Assembly (NCBI RefSeq): GCF_003591485.1 | Contig: NZ_QZCF01000003.1 | Coordinates: forward strand, 682,001 to 746,000 | From: Paenibacillus sp. 1011MAR3C5 | GTDB taxonomy: Bacteria; Bacillota; Bacilli; Paenibacillales; Paenibacillaceae | DNA: 64,000 bases | Direction: 5' to 3' | Program-made: the position numbers and the translations under genes | Part shown: positions 62,052-64,000 of the stretch, in pieces | How positions within the stretch are numbered: position 1 is the stretch's first letter | How the letters are laid out: the number at the start of each line of letters is the position of its first letter | The notes under the pieces: model-generated | The model's database searches: none | What the model saw: only the letters and a program-made list of their open reading frames with translations | Told to the model about the DNA's origin: nothing

Positions 62052-62705
62052 ATGTCTACAGAAGTGAAAGTGGAGAATGCGGTGGATGCTATGTTCTCCG
62101 AGGTGGTGCAGGGACGCCGTTCCGTGCGCAAATACGACAGCAGCGCTGTTATATCCGACAGTGAAATTATTGAGCTGCTGAAGGTGGCTACGCTGGCGCC
62201 GTCATCCTCCAATATGCAACCGTGGCGTTTTCTCGTTGTGACGGACCCGGAGCTTAAGCAGAAGCTTGTCCCGATCGCGAACAATCAGCAGCAAGTTGGT
62301 GAAGCCTCCGCTATTGTACTGATACTGGCTGACCTGGAGATGTATAAGCTCGCTGGTCCGATCTATGAGGCTGCATTCGAAGCGGGATACATGACCGAGG
62401 AAATTAAAAACCGCATGATCGAGAACTCCACCAAGCTGTATCCCTCCCTGCCTGCCGAGCGATTGAAGGAAATTGCTGTATTCGATACCGGTCTGGTTGC
62501 GATGCAGCTAATGCTGGCTGCTCGTGCGAAGGGCTATGATACGGTGCCGATGGGCGGATACAACCGCGAAGAGGCGGCAAAGCTGCTTGGCGTATCCAGC
62601 CGTTATCTGCCGACGCTCATGCTGCCAATAGGCAAAGCAGCGGCGCCTGGCCATCCGACTACACGGTTGCCGATCGAGCAAGTGGCGTTTTTCAACCGCA
62701 TGTAA
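62052..62705 (+). CDS. Nitroreductase family protein
   Basis: A 217-residue FMN-dependent oxidoreductase. GRRSVRKYDSSAVISDSEIIELLKVATLAPSSSNMQPW is the FMN-binding start of the family, and AARAKGYDTVPMGGYNREEAAKLLG the second flavin contact. Such enzymes reduce nitro compounds or quinones using NAD(P)H. ATG follows GGGGAGGAAATAAT. A perfect inverted repeat at its promoter suggests control by a HxlR, MarR or TetR type repressor not encoded adjacent. Confidence 0.92.
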   Translation: MSTEVKVENAVDAMFSEVVQGRRSVRKYDSSAVISDSEIIELLKVATLAPSSSNMQPWRFLVVTDPELKQKLVPIANNQQQVGEASAIVLILADLEMYKLAGPIYEAAFEAGYMTEEIKNRMIENSTKLYPSLPAERLKEIAVFDTGLVAMQLMLAARAKGYDTVPMGGYNREEAAKLLGVSSRYLPTLMLPIGKAAAPGHPTTRLPIEQVAFFNRM

Positions 62706-62735
62706 TTTAGACTCAACTTATGGTTATAACGGACC

Positions 62736-62768
62736 AACCCGGCTGCTCCGATTGGAGGCCGGGTTTTG
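62736..62768 (+). terminator. Terminator after the nitroreductase gene
   Basis: AACCCGGC (62736-62743) and GCCGGGTT (62758-62765), then TTG. Confidence 0.75.
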
Positions 62769-62836
62769 TGTGCCCGCAGCTGCGGGGGCTCATCTGCACG
62801 CGATACGATGCGAAGCCGATGTATGGATTGGGGTTG

Positions 62837-62980
62837 TCATTGCATGACCGAACCGCTGTCATGTTCCTTCGGAGCTTGCTTGGTGCGGTAGAAATACCAG
62901 CAATCGTTCAGCAGCTTGATCTGCCGGCGGTCCTTCTGCTGGAATGCGCGCATCAGTTGGTTGCACAGCCACTGCGGCAT
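62837..62980 (-). CDS. cmpA: Cortex morphogenetic protein CmpA
   Basis: A 47-residue protein matching CmpA of B. subtilis: MPQWLCNQLMRAFQQKD then RQIKLLNDCWYFYRTK, the core that defines the family. CmpA works with ClpXP to remove SpoIVA from sporulating cells with defective envelopes. ATG 62980 lies 9 bases after AAGGAGG; an upstream ATG at 62986 is too close. The C-terminus is about 10 residues longer than in B. subtilis. Confidence 0.88.
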   Translation of the reverse strand: MPQWLCNQLMRAFQQKDRRQIKLLNDCWYFYRTKQAPKEHDSGSVMQ

Positions 62981-63062
62981 ACGCATCGTCCTCCTTCCGG
63001 GCCTAACCTGTTGTTCTATTACCATATGGCGGAGGGCGAATGTCCGTGCAGGTCCAACCGAA

Positions 63063-63425
63063 TTAGCCTAGCTGTTCCTCTTCATATTCTTCGTACCACT
63101 GCTCTAATTGAGCCTGAAGCGCACGAATTTCAGTCAGGAGCGAAATAAGCGGATAAGACTTTTCCTCGATTCCTGCAAAATCCTTTTCCAAGCCGTTAAT
63201 ATATTGAAGGCCTCCAATGATGGAGATGGAAGCATCATGCAGATCGACATTGTCGCATTCAGCAAGCGCATACGGCAGGCTCGGCACGCGGTCTGCCGTC
63301 AATTTATCGATTTCTTTATGAAGACGCAGATTCAGCGCACTAAGCTGGTACGCGTGAGAAGCCGGCATCTCGACGAAGGACAGGGTATTCTCTTCTTTCA
63401 TTAATACATAACGCATAGTAGCCAT
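63063..63425 (-). CDS. Hypothetical protein, 120 residues
   Basis: An acidic cytoplasmic protein. ATG 63425 follows GGGGAGAG at about 10 bases and is chosen over a longer frame. It starts MATMRYVLMKEENTLSFVEM and ends in a long Glu-rich helix (LTEIRALQAQLEQWYEEYEE). Its fold is probably a strand pair followed by helices. Related Bacillales proteins exist in memory under vague hydrolase names, but no catalytic motif is visible. Direction matches cmpA downstream. Confidence 0.6.
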   Translation of the reverse strand: MATMRYVLMKEENTLSFVEMPASHAYQLSALNLRLHKEIDKLTADRVPSLPYALAECDNVDLHDASISIIGGLQYINGLEKDFAGIEEKSYPLISLLTEIRALQAQLEQWYEEYEEEQLG

Positions 63426-63542
63426 GATGGTGTAGCTCTCCCCTCGGTTTTGCTGCTCGATTTCTTGCAACGTATCATCATTCCTACTTGACAGTGTAGC
63501 TTATAAACGCGTTAAAATTCAAGTAGTTGGGGGAGGCTAAGT

Positions 63543-64000
63543 ATGGATAATCAAGCTTTGCAGCAATGGGTGGAGCGGGTATCGCTAGAGTCATTCGGCA
63601 GGCCGTTCCTGCATAAGGCTATATTTAACGGAAGGTTAAAGGCGACAGGGGGACGGTACTTTACCCGAACCCATCATATCGAGATCAGTCCGCATCAGCT
63701 TGCCGCATTTGGCGTGGAGGAGACGGAGAAGATTATTAAGCATGAGCTATGCCACTATCATCTTCATCTGATGAAGCGAGGCTATCGCCATCGCGATGCC
63801 GACTTTAAAACCCTGCTCGCGCATGTAGGCGGCTCCAGATATTGCAATTCGCTTCCGGAACGGTCAGAAAAAAAAGCCATTCCTTACAAGTATAAGCTCA
63901 TTTGCGTTCACTGCGGAATGGAATATTTGCGGAAACGGAAGGTCGACCCCGCGCGGTATGCCTGTGGTAAATGCAGGGGGAAATTAAAGCTGTTCTTGCT
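63543..64000 (+). CDS. SprT-family zinc metalloprotease-like protein, 3' end cut off
   Basis: Opens at ATG 63543 and runs off the window without a stop, so the C-terminus is missing. HELCHYH (67-73) gives the HExxH zinc site of the SprT family. WVERVSLESFGRPFLHKAIFNGRLKATGG is the family N-terminus. A C-terminal zinc ribbon follows (CVHCG and CGKCRG). The ribosome site is GGGGGAGG. B. subtilis YdcK is similar. The protein is probably a DNA- or protein-linked protease, but its target is unknown. Confidence 0.9.
   Translation, partial: MDNQALQQWVERVSLESFGRPFLHKAIFNGRLKATGGRYFTRTHHIEISPHQLAAFGVEETEKIIKHELCHYHLHLMKRGYRHRDADFKTLLAHVGGSRYCNSLPERSEKKAIPYKYKLICVHCGMEYLRKRKVDPARYACGKCRGKLKLFL

Noticed and set aside
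62720..63148. Plus-strand frame after the nitroreductase gene
   Set aside because: It runs antisense through cmpA and lacks a ribosome site and motifs.

Overview
The window looks like a chromosomal segment of a spore-forming, low-GC-lineage firmicute with moderate GC content, most likely Paenibacillus or a close relative (Cohnella-like). The basis is the set of family matches: a KinB-type sporulation kinase, KapB, an H-type small acid-soluble spore protein, the cortex morphogenetic protein CmpA, a bacilliredoxin, a YpgR/CvfC-type protein and a YcnJ-type CopC-CopD protein. Supporting signs are strong AGGAGG ribosome sites, frequent TTG and GTG starts, and CcpA- and PhoP-like sites. No rRNA, tRNA, insertion sequence, prophage or CRISPR array was seen. 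The gene at each edge of the window is cut.

Layout. 1-6 kb: an FtsX-type permease with its ATPase (the ATPase carries a C-terminal AbrB-like domain), an SDR plus LacI regulator operon, and an ABC exporter. 6-10 kb: single-component regulators (WYL, HxlR, LytTR), a quinone-reductase-like flavoprotein and an aldose epimerase. 10-21 kb: a lactonase, two MFS exporters flanking a zinc-finger/HTH/DUF2087/GIY-YIG protein, a YtfP-type flavoprotein, a lipase-like hydrolase, a KinB-type kinase, small spore-former proteins, a bacilliredoxin and NadE. 21-26 kb: a copper-linked pair (DUF4198-like and CopC-CopD) behind a PhoP-box-like repeat, AcpS and a 100-bp tandem hairpin repeat. 26-35 kb: cytochrome c lipoprotein, MutY-Eda, a transglutaminase-like protein, a NifU-N/HEAT protein, an MBL hydrolase, a decayed Gfo/Idh/MocA fragment, an ABC-F ATPase and a CDF manganese-type exporter. 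36-44 kb: an SH3/NlpC-P60 endopeptidase, a DedA-like protein, an MFS exporter, a nine-copy 50-bp palindrome array, malic enzyme, a UgtP-type glycosyltransferase, KapB and a GDSL hydrolase. 45-50 kb: the very large glutamate synthase subunit, then a short nucleotidyltransferase. 51-64 kb: a BcrAB-like ABC pair, a bactofilin plus M23 peptidase operon, cardiolipin synthase, SspH, DedA, thioredoxin-like, MBL, Tex, GNAT, nitroreductase, CmpA and an SprT-family protein.

Most of the window is housekeeping and stress physiology. Envelope functions recur: lipid and wall enzymes, DedA proteins, bactofilin/M23 and NlpC/P60. Sporulation functions also recur (KinB-like, KapB, SspH, CmpA). The least explained items are the two intergenic palindrome repeat arrays, the ATPase-AbrB fusion, the zinc-finger/HTH/DUF2087/GIY-YIG protein, and an 18-residue peptide gene next to a WYL regulator. 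All identifications come from reading the sequence; no database search was run.
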